Assembly: GCA_001786365.1 (NCBI GenBank)
Contig: MFWK01000007.1
Span: 1 to 27,293, forward strand
DNA length: 27,293 bases
DNA from: Candidatus Nomurabacteria bacterium RIFOXYD2_FULL_35_12
GTDB taxonomy: Bacteria; Patescibacteriota; Minisyncoccia; Phycocordibacterales; UBA9973
Direction: 5' to 3'
Shown here: piece by piece, positions 13,161-19,531 of the stretch
Layout of the letters: the number at the start of each line of letters is the position of its first letter
Position numbering within the stretch: position 1 is the stretch's first letter
The notes under the pieces: generated by a model
The model's database searches: none
Told to the model about the DNA's origin: nothing
The model's input: the letters and a program-made list of their open reading frames with translations, nothing else
Made by a program: the position numbers and the translations under genes

Positions 13161-14114
13161 TTATACAGCGATGGGGGCTTTTATTGCCTCATGAGGATTA
13201 TAATCAATTAATTCAAAATCATCTATTGTAAAATCTTCTATTTTATTTTTATTAGGATTTATTTTCATTTCTGGTAATGGACGGATGTCGTTTCGGCGGG
13301 TGAGTTGAAGTTTTGCTTGTTCAATATGGTTTGAATATAAATGTACATCTCCTCCGGTCCAGACGAATTCTCCTGTTTCCAGTCCGCAGATTTGAGCAAT
13401 AATCATTGTGAATAGGGAATATGAAGCAATATTAAAAGGAACACCTAGAAAAGTATCACAAGAACGTTGGTAAAGCTGGCAAGAAAGTTTACCATTTACG
13501 ACATAAAACTGAAAAAGCAGATGACATGGGGGGAGTCCAGCTTTTGCCATTTCTTCCAAGTCCGCCACATTCCAAGCTGACACAATAATACGACGCGAAT
13601 CAGGATTTTTCTTTATTTCTTCTATTACATTTGCGAGTTGGTCTATATGTTTTCCATTTGGTGCGGGCCAGTTTCTCCATTGATAACCATAAATAGGCCC
13701 CAAGTTGCCATATTCTTTCGCGAAATTTTTATCTGTTTTTATTTTTTCCACAAATTCTTGCATACCACTTTTCCATTCTGGAGAATTTATTTCTGGTATC
13801 TTGATTTTATTTCTAATTAAATACGCTTTGTATGGCCATTCGTCCCAAAGATGGACGTTGTTGTCTGCTAAATATTTTAGATTTGTATCGCCTCGCATAA
13901 ACCAGATGAGTTCATGGATTAAAGATTTTATCGGCATTTTTTTAGTAGTAAGGAGAGGGAAGCCGTCAGCAAGATTAAAACGCATTTGATAGCCGAAAAT
14001 GCTTTTTGTTCCTGTTCCTGTGCGGTCAGTTTTTACAGCGCCATTTTCCAGAATGTGTTCTAAGAGGTCTAGATATGATTCATCAGCGTGTTTACCATTT
14101 AGTTTACTTTGCAT
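13161..14114 (-). CDS. thyA: Thymidylate synthase (ThyA)
   Basis: 317 aa. Methylates dUMP to dTMP with methylene-tetrahydrofolate. Family signatures: DRTGTGTKSIFGYQMRF (about 30-46), catalytic Cys197 in AGLPPCHLLFQFYV, QRSCDTFLGVPFNIASY and the C-terminal IKAPIAV. The eight or so residues before DESYLDLLEHILENG exceed the E. coli start. The minus-strand TATAAT (14121-14126) ends exactly six bases before this ATG, predicting a leaderless mRNA and supporting the start. First gene of thyA-folA-dcd, divergent from the helicase. Confidence 0.96.
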   Translation of the reverse strand: MQSKLNGKHADESYLDLLEHILENGAVKTDRTGTGTKSIFGYQMRFNLADGFPLLTTKKMPIKSLIHELIWFMRGDTNLKYLADNNVHLWDEWPYKAYLIRNKIKIPEINSPEWKSGMQEFVEKIKTDKNFAKEYGNLGPIYGYQWRNWPAPNGKHIDQLANVIEEIKKNPDSRRIIVSAWNVADLEEMAKAGLPPCHLLFQFYVVNGKLSCQLYQRSCDTFLGVPFNIASYSLFTMIIAQICGLETGEFVWTGGDVHLYSNHIEQAKLQLTRRNDIRPLPEMKINPNKNKIEDFTIDDFELIDYNPHEAIKAPIAV

Positions 14115-14120
14115 AATTTC

Positions 14121-14126
14121 ATTATA
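14121..14126 (-). promoter_or_regulatory. -10 box of thyA, leaderless spacing
   Basis: TATAAT on the minus strand is followed by GAAATT and then the thyA ATG. The -35 is weak. Confidence 0.55.
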
Positions 14127-14150
14127 GCTTTTTGATACAATTTTAAAACA

Positions 14151-14179
14151 TTGACAAATTAATGATAAAATGCTATTCT
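14151..14179 (+). promoter_or_regulatory. Promoter of the DEAD-box helicase
   Basis: TTGACA (14151-14156), a 17-base spacer and TATTCT (14174-14179). The leader would be about 50 nt and contains the hairpin at 14204-14224. Confidence 0.65.
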
Positions 14180-14203
14180 TTAAACATCATTCTCATCTAA
14201 TAA

Positions 14204-14224
14204 ATTTTGGGAGTGACCCAAAAT
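14204..14224 (+). promoter_or_regulatory. Leader hairpin of the helicase gene
   Basis: ATTTTGGG, AGTGA, CCCAAAAT: a perfect 8-bp stem 13 nt before the start codon. RNA-helicase leaders are often cold- or self-regulated; here that is only a possibility. Confidence 0.5.
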
Positions 14225-14237
14225 AAACAATAATAAG

Positions 14238-15581
14238 ATGTATAAACAACATTCTACAACTCCAAAGAAATTTGGAGGTCATACTTCTACTTTTAAATCT
14301 AAATCTCATTTTGGAGCTCCTAAACCTACCCGCCGTTCTTTTGGTGGGTTGAATAATTCTCGCCCTCGTTTTGGACCTGCCCGCAATGCCAAGCATAGCT
14401 TTGCAGGCGGGGGTGGAAGACCAATACACAAAAAAAGATTTGGTGGTGGAAGAGGCGAGCGGATAGATTTTTCTCGTTTTATTAAAAAAAGCAACCAAAA
14501 AGACCACAGCGAAGAAAAGCCTTATGTTTCAAAACATACTTTTGCCGATTTTCCTTTCAATCCTCAACTTCATAAAAATATAAAAGGTGCTGGATTTATA
14601 GACCCGAGACCAATTCAAGACCAAGCAATACCTATAGTCCTAGCAGGACGAGACGTTTTTGGTATGGCAAATACTGGCACAGGTAAGACAGCGGCCTTTT
14701 TGCTTCCTTTGATTGAAAAAGTTGCTAAAACTAGAGGATTAAATAAAAGAGAAATGATTTTGATAATGGCTCCAACTCGTGAATTGGCACTACAAATAGA
14801 AAGTGATTTTAAAACTTTAGCTTTTGGTTTCGGAATGTTTTCTGTGGCTTGCGTGGGAGGATTGCCGATAATGAAACAGATCCGAGAAATAAAGCTCGGG
14901 GTTTCATTTGTCATCGGTACACCGGGACGTTTGCGAGATTTGATTGATAAAAAAGTTCTAGACTTGTCTACTTGTCACAGCGTAGTTTTGGACGAGGCAG
15001 ACAGAATGTTAGATATGGGATTCAGAGATGAGATGGTTTACATAATCGGCAAAACCGCGAAAGAACGCCAGACCCTTTTCTTTTCTGCGACCCTTTCTCC
15101 AGATATAAAGAAATTAACAGAACATTATTTAAAAGATCCCGTTTTTATTTCCGTTGTTTCCGGAGAGACAGCAAAAAATATTGACCAAGATGTGATACGT
15201 TACAGAACCAAAGAAGAAAAATTAGAAAAATTGCACGAAGTTTTGAGAAAAGATGGCTCCGATAAAGTTCTCATTTTTCGCGAGATGAAACACAGTGTGG
15301 ATACTTTAGCAAAAGAATTACATGCGTCAGGGTTTAAAGTGGGCGGAATTCACGGCGATAAGAGAAGTCGAGAACGCATCCGTATTCTTGAATCATTTAA
15401 AAAAGATCATATCAATATATTAATTGCGACAGATGTGGCAGCGAGAGGTCTCGATATTCCGGACGTTACGCATGTAATAAATTATGATGTACCACAAACT
15501 TATGATACTTATGTGCATCGTATCGGCCGAACTGGCCGTTCCGGTAAAAAGGGGAATGCTCTCACTTTCGTTCCGGCATAG
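14238..15581 (+). CDS. DEAD-box RNA helicase (RhlE-like)
   Basis: 447 aa. Unwinds RNA with ATP; cold adaptation or ribosome assembly are usual roles. All core motifs are present: Q motif region FIDPRPIQDQAIP, Walker A ANTGTGKT (about 144-151), PTRELALQ, TPGRL, DEAD in VLDEADRMLDMGF (about 250), SAT in LFFSATLS, and HRIGRTGRSG at the end. It stops soon after motif VI (FVPA) with no C-terminal tail. Instead, a basic Gly/Arg/Phe-rich extension of about 85 residues lies at the N terminus (KKFGG, RRSFGG, RFGGGRG), RGG-like and probably RNA-binding. A palindromic element in frame encodes PARNAKHSFAGG within that extension (14376-14411). Confidence 0.93.
   Translation: MYKQHSTTPKKFGGHTSTFKSKSHFGAPKPTRRSFGGLNNSRPRFGPARNAKHSFAGGGGRPIHKKRFGGGRGERIDFSRFIKKSNQKDHSEEKPYVSKHTFADFPFNPQLHKNIKGAGFIDPRPIQDQAIPIVLAGRDVFGMANTGTGKTAAFLLPLIEKVAKTRGLNKREMILIMAPTRELALQIESDFKTLAFGFGMFSVACVGGLPIMKQIREIKLGVSFVIGTPGRLRDLIDKKVLDLSTCHSVVLDEADRMLDMGFRDEMVYIIGKTAKERQTLFFSATLSPDIKKLTEHYLKDPVFISVVSGETAKNIDQDVIRYRTKEEKLEKLHEVLRKDGSDKVLIFREMKHSVDTLAKELHASGFKVGGIHGDKRSRERIRILESFKKDHINILIATDVAARGLDIPDVTHVINYDVPQTYDTYVHRIGRTGRSGKKGNALTFVPA
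14376..14411. repeat. CCTGCCCGC palindrome in frame in the helicase
   Basis: CCTGCCCGCAA (14376-14386) and TTGCAGGCGGG (14401-14411) pair over 11 bp with one G-U and one C-A mismatch, at the same stem positions as the murB copy. The centre differs (TGCCAAGCATAGCT). It is translated as PARNAKHSFAGG, the same frame as murB PARQLAGG. Confidence 0.65.
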
Positions 15582-15584
15582 TGG

Positions 15585-15590
15585 TATAAT
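15585..15590 (+). promoter_or_regulatory. -10 box with leaderless spacing before the 86-aa gene
   Basis: TATAAT, then GGAGGC, then ATG (15597). GGAGG touches the start codon almost directly, so it either serves an unusual 1-nt-spaced ribosome site or is coincidental in a leaderless promoter. Confidence 0.45.
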
Positions 15591-15596
15591 GGAGGC

Positions 15597-15857
15597 ATGT
15601 CTCCATTTGAGTTTAAAAAAATAGAAATTCTGAAGCCAGAATTAATTTCTGACTATAGGTTAAAGCATAAATTACCTGAGGTGAATTCGAGCAAGACTAA
15701 AAAAATGGGACATATTGGTTGTGCTATTGAATACAAGAATGGAGCAGTAATTCAAGTCATTGATATTAAAAGCATGAAGGTCAATCCTGAAAATCCACCT
15801 GTGGCAATTAGTTGTCTGGGGTCAGGTGAAAATTCTCCAGGACAAAGAGCTAAGTAA
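15597..15857 (+). CDS. Small conserved-looking protein, unknown role
   Basis: 86 aa, not recognised. It is soluble, with an N-terminal helix-rich half (FEFKKIEILKPELISDYRLKHKLP) and a beta-rich half (IGCAIEYKNGAVIQVIDIKSMKV). No cysteine pairs, signal peptide or membrane segment. It has its own -10 box six bases before the ATG and sits between the helicase and the first Cas2-like unit; the palindrome of that unit starts 4 nt after its stop. Confidence 0.5.
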   Translation: MSPFEFKKIEILKPELISDYRLKHKLPEVNSSKTKKMGHIGCAIEYKNGAVIQVIDIKSMKVNPENPPVAISCLGSGENSPGQRAK

Positions 15858-15861
15858 AAAA

Positions 15862-15893
15862 ACCTCACAATCAGACGACCGTCCTAATATGGT
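15862..15893. repeat. Upstream palindrome of Cas2-like unit 1 (candidate operator)
   Basis: A degenerate 32-bp palindrome from ACC to GGT around the core TCAGACGACCGTC. The core nearly matches the perfect palindrome downstream of the same gene (TCAGACGGCCGTC, 16396-16425). Its right edge touches the -10 TATACT (15893-15898), so a bound protein would block the promoter. Confidence 0.6.
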
Positions 15894-15898
15894 ATACT
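15893..15898 (+). promoter_or_regulatory. -10 box of Cas2-like gene 1, leaderless spacing
   Basis: TATACT, six bases, ATG (15905). The candidate operator occupies the spacer and -35 region. Confidence 0.55.
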
Positions 15899-15904
15899 TT
15901 ATAT

Positions 15905-16387
15905 ATGCAAAAAAATTGGCAAGATGAAGCATCTTTTGGTGATTTTATTATTAGTCATTTGTTATCTTGTAGTTCTACGAGAATTCAAAAGAAAATACTT
16001 TTTGAATTAGTACGAAAAAGACGAATGTTGAATAGGCAGGTATTCAATAATAATTTATATAGACTTAAAAAGAAGGGAATGTTGGATTTTTCTAATAGAG
16101 ATATTATTTTTAATAAAAATACTTTAAGACGAAATACTCTCTTTGCAAAGATACAAGCAAAACCGGCAGGGGATACAAAAGTTATGGTTTTGTTTGATAT
16201 ACCAGAAAAGAAAAGAAAGATTCGAAATTGGTTGCGTTTGCAGTTGAAACTGTGGGACTTTGAAATGTTACAGCAAAGTGTTTGGCTTGGAAAAGGCCCC
16301 TTGCCAAAAGATTTTACTATTCGCCTTGATTTACTTGGTGTTGGTAAGTGCGTGAAAATATTTAAAATTGAAAGTATAAAAGCGTAA
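15905..16387 (+). CDS. PaaX/Cas2-like protein with winged helix
   Basis: 160 aa. The N-terminal half (about 10-75, FGDFIISHLLSC ... LFELVRKRRMLNRQVFNNNLYRLKKKGML) reads as a winged helix. The C-terminal half (about 92-158) is a Cas2-like ferredoxin fold: KVMVLFDIPEKKRKIRNWLR, then QQSVWLGKGPLPKDF, as in PaaX-type regulators and Cas2. The strand-1 Asp (FDIPE) is kept, so nuclease activity is not excluded, but the winged helix points to DNA binding. No cas1, effector or CRISPR array lies nearby. The gene is enclosed by two related palindromes (15862-15893 and 16396-16425), and a second Cas2-like gene (19036-19410) has the same arrangement with different palindromes. Likely an autoregulator or part of a mobile unit. 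Confidence 0.75.
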   Translation: MQKNWQDEASFGDFIISHLLSCSSTRIQKKILFELVRKRRMLNRQVFNNNLYRLKKKGMLDFSNRDIIFNKNTLRRNTLFAKIQAKPAGDTKVMVLFDIPEKKRKIRNWLRLQLKLWDFEMLQQSVWLGKGPLPKDFTIRLDLLGVGKCVKIFKIESIKA

Positions 16388-16395
16388 AAATAAAC

Positions 16396-16425
16396 ACCAC
16401 TTTCAGACGGCCGTCTGAAAGTGGT
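16396..16425. repeat. Downstream palindrome of Cas2-like unit 1
   Basis: A perfect 30-bp palindrome, 15 bp per half (ACCACTTTCAGACGG and complement), starting 8 nt after the stop codon. It may also act as a 3'-end hairpin, though no T-run follows. Its centre contains GCCGTCTGAA in both orientations. Confidence 0.8.
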
Positions 16426-16513
16426 TTGGTGTGTTATTTAATAGGTTGAAAAGGGAAAAAGGGTAACATGTTGATTTTTGTATTAGTGTGAATAGAAAAT
16501 ATTTTAGTGTTAA

Positions 16514-16762
16514 CTATTTAGATAAATAATTAATTATTCCTTTTCTTGCCAAGTATGTGCTAACGTCTACTTCATCCATTGAGATGTCTGAGACAATGTG
16601 TCTGGTTTCTATAAAATTTTTACACCATTTTCTGAATTCAGTGTCAGTAACTTCTTCCGGATCAAGTGCATTTAAAGTTTCAAACTTTTCTTCTCGTTTT
16701 ACTCGAATCGGAAGTTCATTTTTTGTTTTATTAAATCTTTCAGGTTGTATAAAATTTATCAT
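16514..16762 (-). CDS. Small acidic protein cotranscribed with rpmB
   Basis: 82 aa, not recognised. Charged and soluble (MINFIQPERFNKTKNELPIRVKREEKFETLNALDPEEVTDTEFRKWCKNFI...), with a single Trp-Cys pair. Its ATG overlaps the rpmB stop by four bases (ATGA), so translation is coupled to L28. No membrane or zinc motif. A role tied to the ribosome is inferred only from the coupling. Confidence 0.6.
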   Translation of the reverse strand: MINFIQPERFNKTKNELPIRVKREEKFETLNALDPEEVTDTEFRKWCKNFIETRHIVSDISMDEVDVSTYLARKGIINYLSK

Positions 16763-17004
16763 GCTTTGATTAGTCCGGCTTTGAGGAGGGTGACATAAGC
16801 GCCATTTTTCTTCATTGTGCGCATACCTTGGGTGGAGATTTTTATATTTATGAATTTATTTATCTCAGGCACAAAAATTCTCTTCTTCTGAAGATTTAGA
16901 TGCTTACGGACTGTGCCAGTAGGGTTAAACTTTGTGGCACGGGTTCTATTGGAGTATCCGCCTCCGAGGAGTGAAGTCTTTTTTGTTATGGCACATGTTT
17001 TCAT
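16759..17004 (-). CDS. rpmB: 50S ribosomal protein L28
   Basis: 81 aa. The family pattern is clear: CAITKKTSLLGGGYSNRTRATKFNPTGTVRKHLNLQKKRIFVPE, then IKISTQGMRTMKKNG. L28 normally has about 63-80 residues. It has a single Cys near the N terminus and no CxxC zinc ribbon. The gene is divergent from the M50 protease with 31 nt between their starts. The downstream 82-aa gene overlaps its stop. Confidence 0.94.
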   Translation of the reverse strand: MKTCAITKKTSLLGGGYSNRTRATKFNPTGTVRKHLNLQKKRIFVPEINKFINIKISTQGMRTMKKNGAYVTLLKAGLIKA

Positions 17005-17035
17005 ATTGATTACAAAATGCTATCATAAAATCCAT

Positions 17036-17656
17036 ATGGATGCAACCAATATGATATTTTATATAGCGATACTCGTGATGTCTATTGTGATTCACGAAGT
17101 TGCTCATGGTTTCATGGCAGAATATTTTGGTGACAAGACTGCGCGTTTTGCCGGTCGTTTGACTTTGAATCCTATCAAACATCTAGACCTTTTCGGTTCT
17201 ATTATTTTGCCGATAGTTTTAGTTGTATCTCAATCTCCATTTTTACTCGGTTGGGCAAAACCAGTTCCTTACAATCCGGATAATTTGAGTAATAGAAAAT
17301 GGGGGACTATGTGGGTCGCCGTGGCTGGTGTCTTGGCAAATTTTTCTTTGGCTCTTATTTTTGGAATCATTATTCGTTTTACATATGATATGGCTTTGCC
17401 TTCTGGTTTTTATTTTATAACTTCTGTAATTGTTGTAATAAATTTAGCTTTGGGTATATTTAATTTAATTCCCATTCCTCCGCTCGACGGTTCTAAAATA
17501 CTTTTTTCTCTTTTGCCTGAGTCGGCTACAAATTTTATAAATACCTATGAGCAATATTCGCTCGTAATACTTCTCGTATTTATTGTTTTCTTTTCTAATT
17601 CTTTGTCGCCGATATTAGGGTCTCTTTTCAAACTTTTCACAGGATTATCTTTCTAA
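17036..17656 (+). CDS. Site-2 protease family (M50) membrane metalloprotease
   Basis: 206 aa from the ATG at 17036. A longer frame reaches 16913 but would run through rpmB, so it is rejected; ATG 17051 is a minor alternative. The zinc motif HEVAH (His20-Glu21-His24) lies in the first membrane helix and the third ligand Asp151 in NLIPIPPLDGSK. Five or so hydrophobic segments are visible. This is the short cytoplasm/membrane form without a PDZ domain, common in CPR and firmicutes. It cleaves membrane-spanning substrates, often anti-sigma factors; the substrate here is unknown. It is followed by a large nested palindrome (17665-17737). Confidence 0.9.
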   Translation: MDATNMIFYIAILVMSIVIHEVAHGFMAEYFGDKTARFAGRLTLNPIKHLDLFGSIILPIVLVVSQSPFLLGWAKPVPYNPDNLSNRKWGTMWVAVAGVLANFSLALIFGIIIRFTYDMALPSGFYFITSVIVVINLALGIFNLIPIPPLDGSKILFSLLPESATNFINTYEQYSLVILLVFIVFFSNSLSPILGSLFKLFTGLSF

Positions 17657-17664
17657 CAGGTCTT

Positions 17665-17737
17665 GCCCGCACACTTAATAGCACGAAGTTGCTTTTGCAA
17701 CGCACCCTTGGTGCATCGTGCTGTTAAGTGTGCGGGC
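17665..17737. repeat. Nested palindrome, cloverleaf-like
   Basis: Arms of 22 bp (17665-17686 and 17716-17737, one G-U) start GCCCGCACACTTAA. The loop contains two further perfect hairpins: GTTGC-TTTT-GCAAC (17688-17701) and GCACC-CTT-GGTGC (17702-17714). It lies 9 nt after the M50 stop and 66 nt before rpsL. It does not match tRNA: no T-arm or anticodon layout. No T-run directly follows. Confidence 0.75.
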
Positions 17738-17802
17738 TTGCGTTTTAGATATGTTTATAGTAAATTATGAGCTGAGTCTTCGGACTCTTTTATTTTAGTC
17801 TT

Positions 17803-18228
17803 ATGCCAACAATCAATCAATTAATCAAGAAAAATAGAGTAAAAGCTCACCCGAAAGACAAGACGGTGGCTTTGACGCGTGGATTCAATGTCCTAAAAAA
17901 CAGACCTGTATTTTTCTCTAGTCCTTTCAAAAGAGGTGTTTGCACCAAGGTTTCCACTACTACTCCTAAAAAGCCAAACTCCGCTCTCCGAAAGATTGCC
18001 CGTGTTCGTCTTACAAATGGTATGGAAGTTACTGCTTATATCCCAGGTGAAGGACACAATCTGCAAGAGCACTCAGTGGTGATGATTCGTGGAGGACGTG
18101 TGAAGGACTTGATCGGAGTAAGATATCACGTTGTTCGAGGAGTATTAGACACACAGGGAGTAGAAAAGAGGAGACAAGGACGATCCCTCTATGGAAACAA
18201 AAAGCCTAAAGAAGCAAAAGCGAAATAG
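17803..18228 (+). CDS. rpsL: 30S ribosomal protein S12
   Basis: 141 aa, the long form with about 12 extra residues before SSPFKRGVCTKV. The decoding-centre loops are intact in TTTPKKPNSALRK (Lys56 corresponds to E. coli Lys42/43) and GEGHNLQEHSVVMIRGGRVKD. The next residue pair, normally LPGVRYH, reads LIGVRYH: Ile104 replaces a nearly invariant Pro, the site of streptomycin-dependence mutations in E. coli. First gene of the str cluster, 37 nt before rpsG. There is no Shine-Dalgarno. Confidence 0.97.
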   Translation: MPTINQLIKKNRVKAHPKDKTVALTRGFNVLKNRPVFFSSPFKRGVCTKVSTTTPKKPNSALRKIARVRLTNGMEVTAYIPGEGHNLQEHSVVMIRGGRVKDLIGVRYHVVRGVLDTQGVEKRRQGRSLYGNKKPKEAKAK

Positions 18229-18233
18229 TAAAA

Positions 18234-18262
18234 AGTTTATAAAGTTATAAAGTTCATAAAGT
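18234..18262 (+). repeat. Short tandem repeat before rpsG
   Basis: Three imperfect units of about nine bases (GTTTATAAA, GTTATAAA, GTTCATAAA) fill the rpsL-rpsG gap. The same units in another order precede rplB (26784-26819). Confidence 0.6.
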
Positions 18263-18265
18263 AAT

Positions 18266-18736
18266 ATGCGAAGAAAAGTTAAAAATCGAAATATAGTTGC
18301 CCCTGACTTCATCTACAATTCTACAAAATTGGAGAAGTTTATAAATTACATTATGTGGTCCGGAAAAAAGGAAACTGCCCGCAAGGTCATGTATGCCACT
18401 TTTGATGTGATCAAAGAAAAGACAGGCAATCCAAATCCTCTTGAGGTTTTTGATTTAGCTATGAGAAATGCCGGTCCTTCTACTGAAGTTCGTTCAAAGC
18501 GTATCGGAGGTGCAAACTATCAGATTCCTATCGAAGTCCGACCAGAAAGAAAGCTCGCTCTAGCTATGCGATGGATTCGTGATGCTGCACGAGGGGGAAA
18601 GGGGAAGCCAATGCATTTGAAACTTGCAGATGAATTAATTGCCGCTTCAAAGAACGAAGGTTCTGCTATTAAAAAGAAAGAAGATACGCACAAGATGGCC
18701 GAGGCAAACAAAGCTTTCGCCCATTTTGCTTGGTAG
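18266..18736 (+). CDS. rpsG: 30S ribosomal protein S7
   Basis: 156 aa, full length. The family core is visible: VAPDFIYNSTKLEKFINYIMWSGKKETARKVMYATF, NAGPSTEVRSKRIGGANYQIPIEVRPERKLALAMRWI and KKEDTHKMAEANKAFAHFAW. S7 nucleates the 30S head and lies near the E site. In most bacteria fusA follows at once; here it is 1.26 kb away, with a membrane protein, a Cas2-like unit and a further small gene between. Confidence 0.97.
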   Translation: MRRKVKNRNIVAPDFIYNSTKLEKFINYIMWSGKKETARKVMYATFDVIKEKTGNPNPLEVFDLAMRNAGPSTEVRSKRIGGANYQIPIEVRPERKLALAMRWIRDAARGGKGKPMHLKLADELIAASKNEGSAIKKKEDTHKMAEANKAFAHFAW

Positions 18737-18740
18737 TAAT

Positions 18741-18959
18741 ATGAAAAATTTCTCTTTTCTTAGGGTTGTAGGAATTTTACTTATTATATTTTCTGTTCTC
18801 GTTGCGATAGTTTTTTATTTAATTTTTTTATCTGTTGGTGGTCTTACAGATGGTGTTTCAGAACATCCTTCATTTTTCTCATCGATTCCTTTCGCAATTC
18901 CTTTTTTTATGTTTGTGATTGGTGTATTTATTCTTATTATAAAAAAATATTTAAAATAA
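18741..18959 (+). CDS. Small two-helix membrane protein
   Basis: 72 aa from the ATG at 18741, 4 nt after rpsG. Two hydrophobic helices (about 7-30, VVGILLIIFSVLVAIVFYLIF, and 48-68, IPFAIPFFMFVIGVFILIIK) are joined by a short loop GGLTDGVSEHP. Both ends are basic. No family was recognised. It is probably cotranscribed with rpsG. A longer frame from 18639 would run inside rpsG and is rejected. Confidence 0.55.
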   Translation: MKNFSFLRVVGILLIIFSVLVAIVFYLIFLSVGGLTDGVSEHPSFFSSIPFAIPFFMFVIGVFILIIKKYLK

Positions 18960-18984
18960 TATATGGAACTAGATTATTTTAATT

Positions 18985-19016
18985 TTACATATTTACGCTA
19001 TAGCGTATATATGTAA
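18985..19016. repeat. Upstream palindrome of Cas2-like unit 2 (candidate operator)
   Basis: A 32-bp palindrome with one mismatch pair, left half TTACATATTTACGCTA. It ends 7 nt before the -10 TATAAT (19024-19029). 29 of its 32 bases recur in the same orientation downstream of the gene (19426-19457). Confidence 0.75.
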
Positions 19017-19023
19017 TTTGATA

Positions 19024-19029
19024 TATAAT
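19024..19029 (+). promoter_or_regulatory. -10 box of Cas2-like gene 2, leaderless spacing
   Basis: TATAAT, TAGCAA, ATG (19036). The palindrome covers the spacer and -35 positions. Confidence 0.6.
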
Positions 19030-19035
19030 TAGCAA

Positions 19036-19410
19036 ATGGCTTATTATAAAGGTATGCGGGTGAATGCTCTTGGCTTGCCAGTTTCAAAAGATAATACTAG
19101 AACTCGCATAAAAAAGAAAAATAGAAAGAGGAATTTTTATCATACGGCATTTTCTTCGCCGTTTAATGAGACTTCACCAAAAAATTTAATTTTAATGTAT
19201 GACGTTATTGAAGAAAAAAAGAAGGAGAGGGATTGGTTTCGCCGACAATTGAAAAATTTTGATTATATAATGATTCAAAGGAGTGTCTGGGTTGGACCTT
19301 CGCCTTTACCGAAAGAATTTTTGGATTATGTAAAAGGGATTGGCTTGCAGGATCATCTAAAGACGTTTAAATTAGCCAAAGCTTATACTGGGGAAGGGAA
19401 TAACATTTAG
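19036..19410 (+). CDS. Cas2-like protein without winged helix
   Basis: 124 aa. A basic N-terminal region (about 1-48, with RTRIKKKNRKRN) is followed by a Cas2-like domain: LILMYDVIEEKKKERDWFRRQLK, then IQRSVWVGPSPLPKEF and GIGLQDHLKTFKLAK. It aligns over about 65 residues with the gene at 15905 (FDIPEKKRKIRNWLR / YDVIEEKKKERDWFR; SVWLGKGPLPKDF / SVWVGPSPLPKEF). The strand-1 Asp is present. No CRISPR array or cas1 is nearby. It is flanked by two 32-bp palindromes that agree at 29 of 32 positions. It interrupts the conserved rpsG-fusA neighbourhood, which suggests insertion. Confidence 0.75.
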   Translation: MAYYKGMRVNALGLPVSKDNTRTRIKKKNRKRNFYHTAFSSPFNETSPKNLILMYDVIEEKKKERDWFRRQLKNFDYIMIQRSVWVGPSPLPKEFLDYVKGIGLQDHLKTFKLAKAYTGEGNNI

Positions 19411-19425
19411 CTTTTTATCTCTTAT

Positions 19426-19457
19426 TTACATATTTACGCTATCGCGCATATATGTCA
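19426..19457. repeat. Downstream palindrome of Cas2-like unit 2
   Basis: Same 32-bp sequence as 18985-19016 with three substitutions (right half CGCGCATATATGTCA), starting 15 nt after the stop codon. Confidence 0.75.
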
Positions 19458-19472
19458 TTTTTATATCCATGT

Positions 19473-19501
19473 TTGACTTCATATATTTAGGGGAATATAG
19501 T
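19473..19501 (+). promoter_or_regulatory. Promoter of the 112-aa gene
   Basis: TTGACT (19473-19478), 17 bases, TATAGT (19496-19501), then a leader of about 25 nt. Confidence 0.6.
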
Positions 19502-19531
19502 TAAAGTATTAATATTTAACATTAAAAATTT

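Noticed and set aside
16913..17035. N-terminal extension of the M50 protease
   Set aside because: It would overlap rpmB on the other strand and lacks resemblance to the family; ATG 17036 gives the normal start.
17665..17737. tRNA or tRNA-like gene
   Set aside because: Cloverleaf-like outline only; no T-loop consensus, no anticodon arm of the right size and no CCA.
15862..19457. CRISPR-Cas locus because of two Cas2-like genes
   Set aside because: There is no repeat-spacer array, cas1 or effector gene; each palindrome occurs only twice around its gene.
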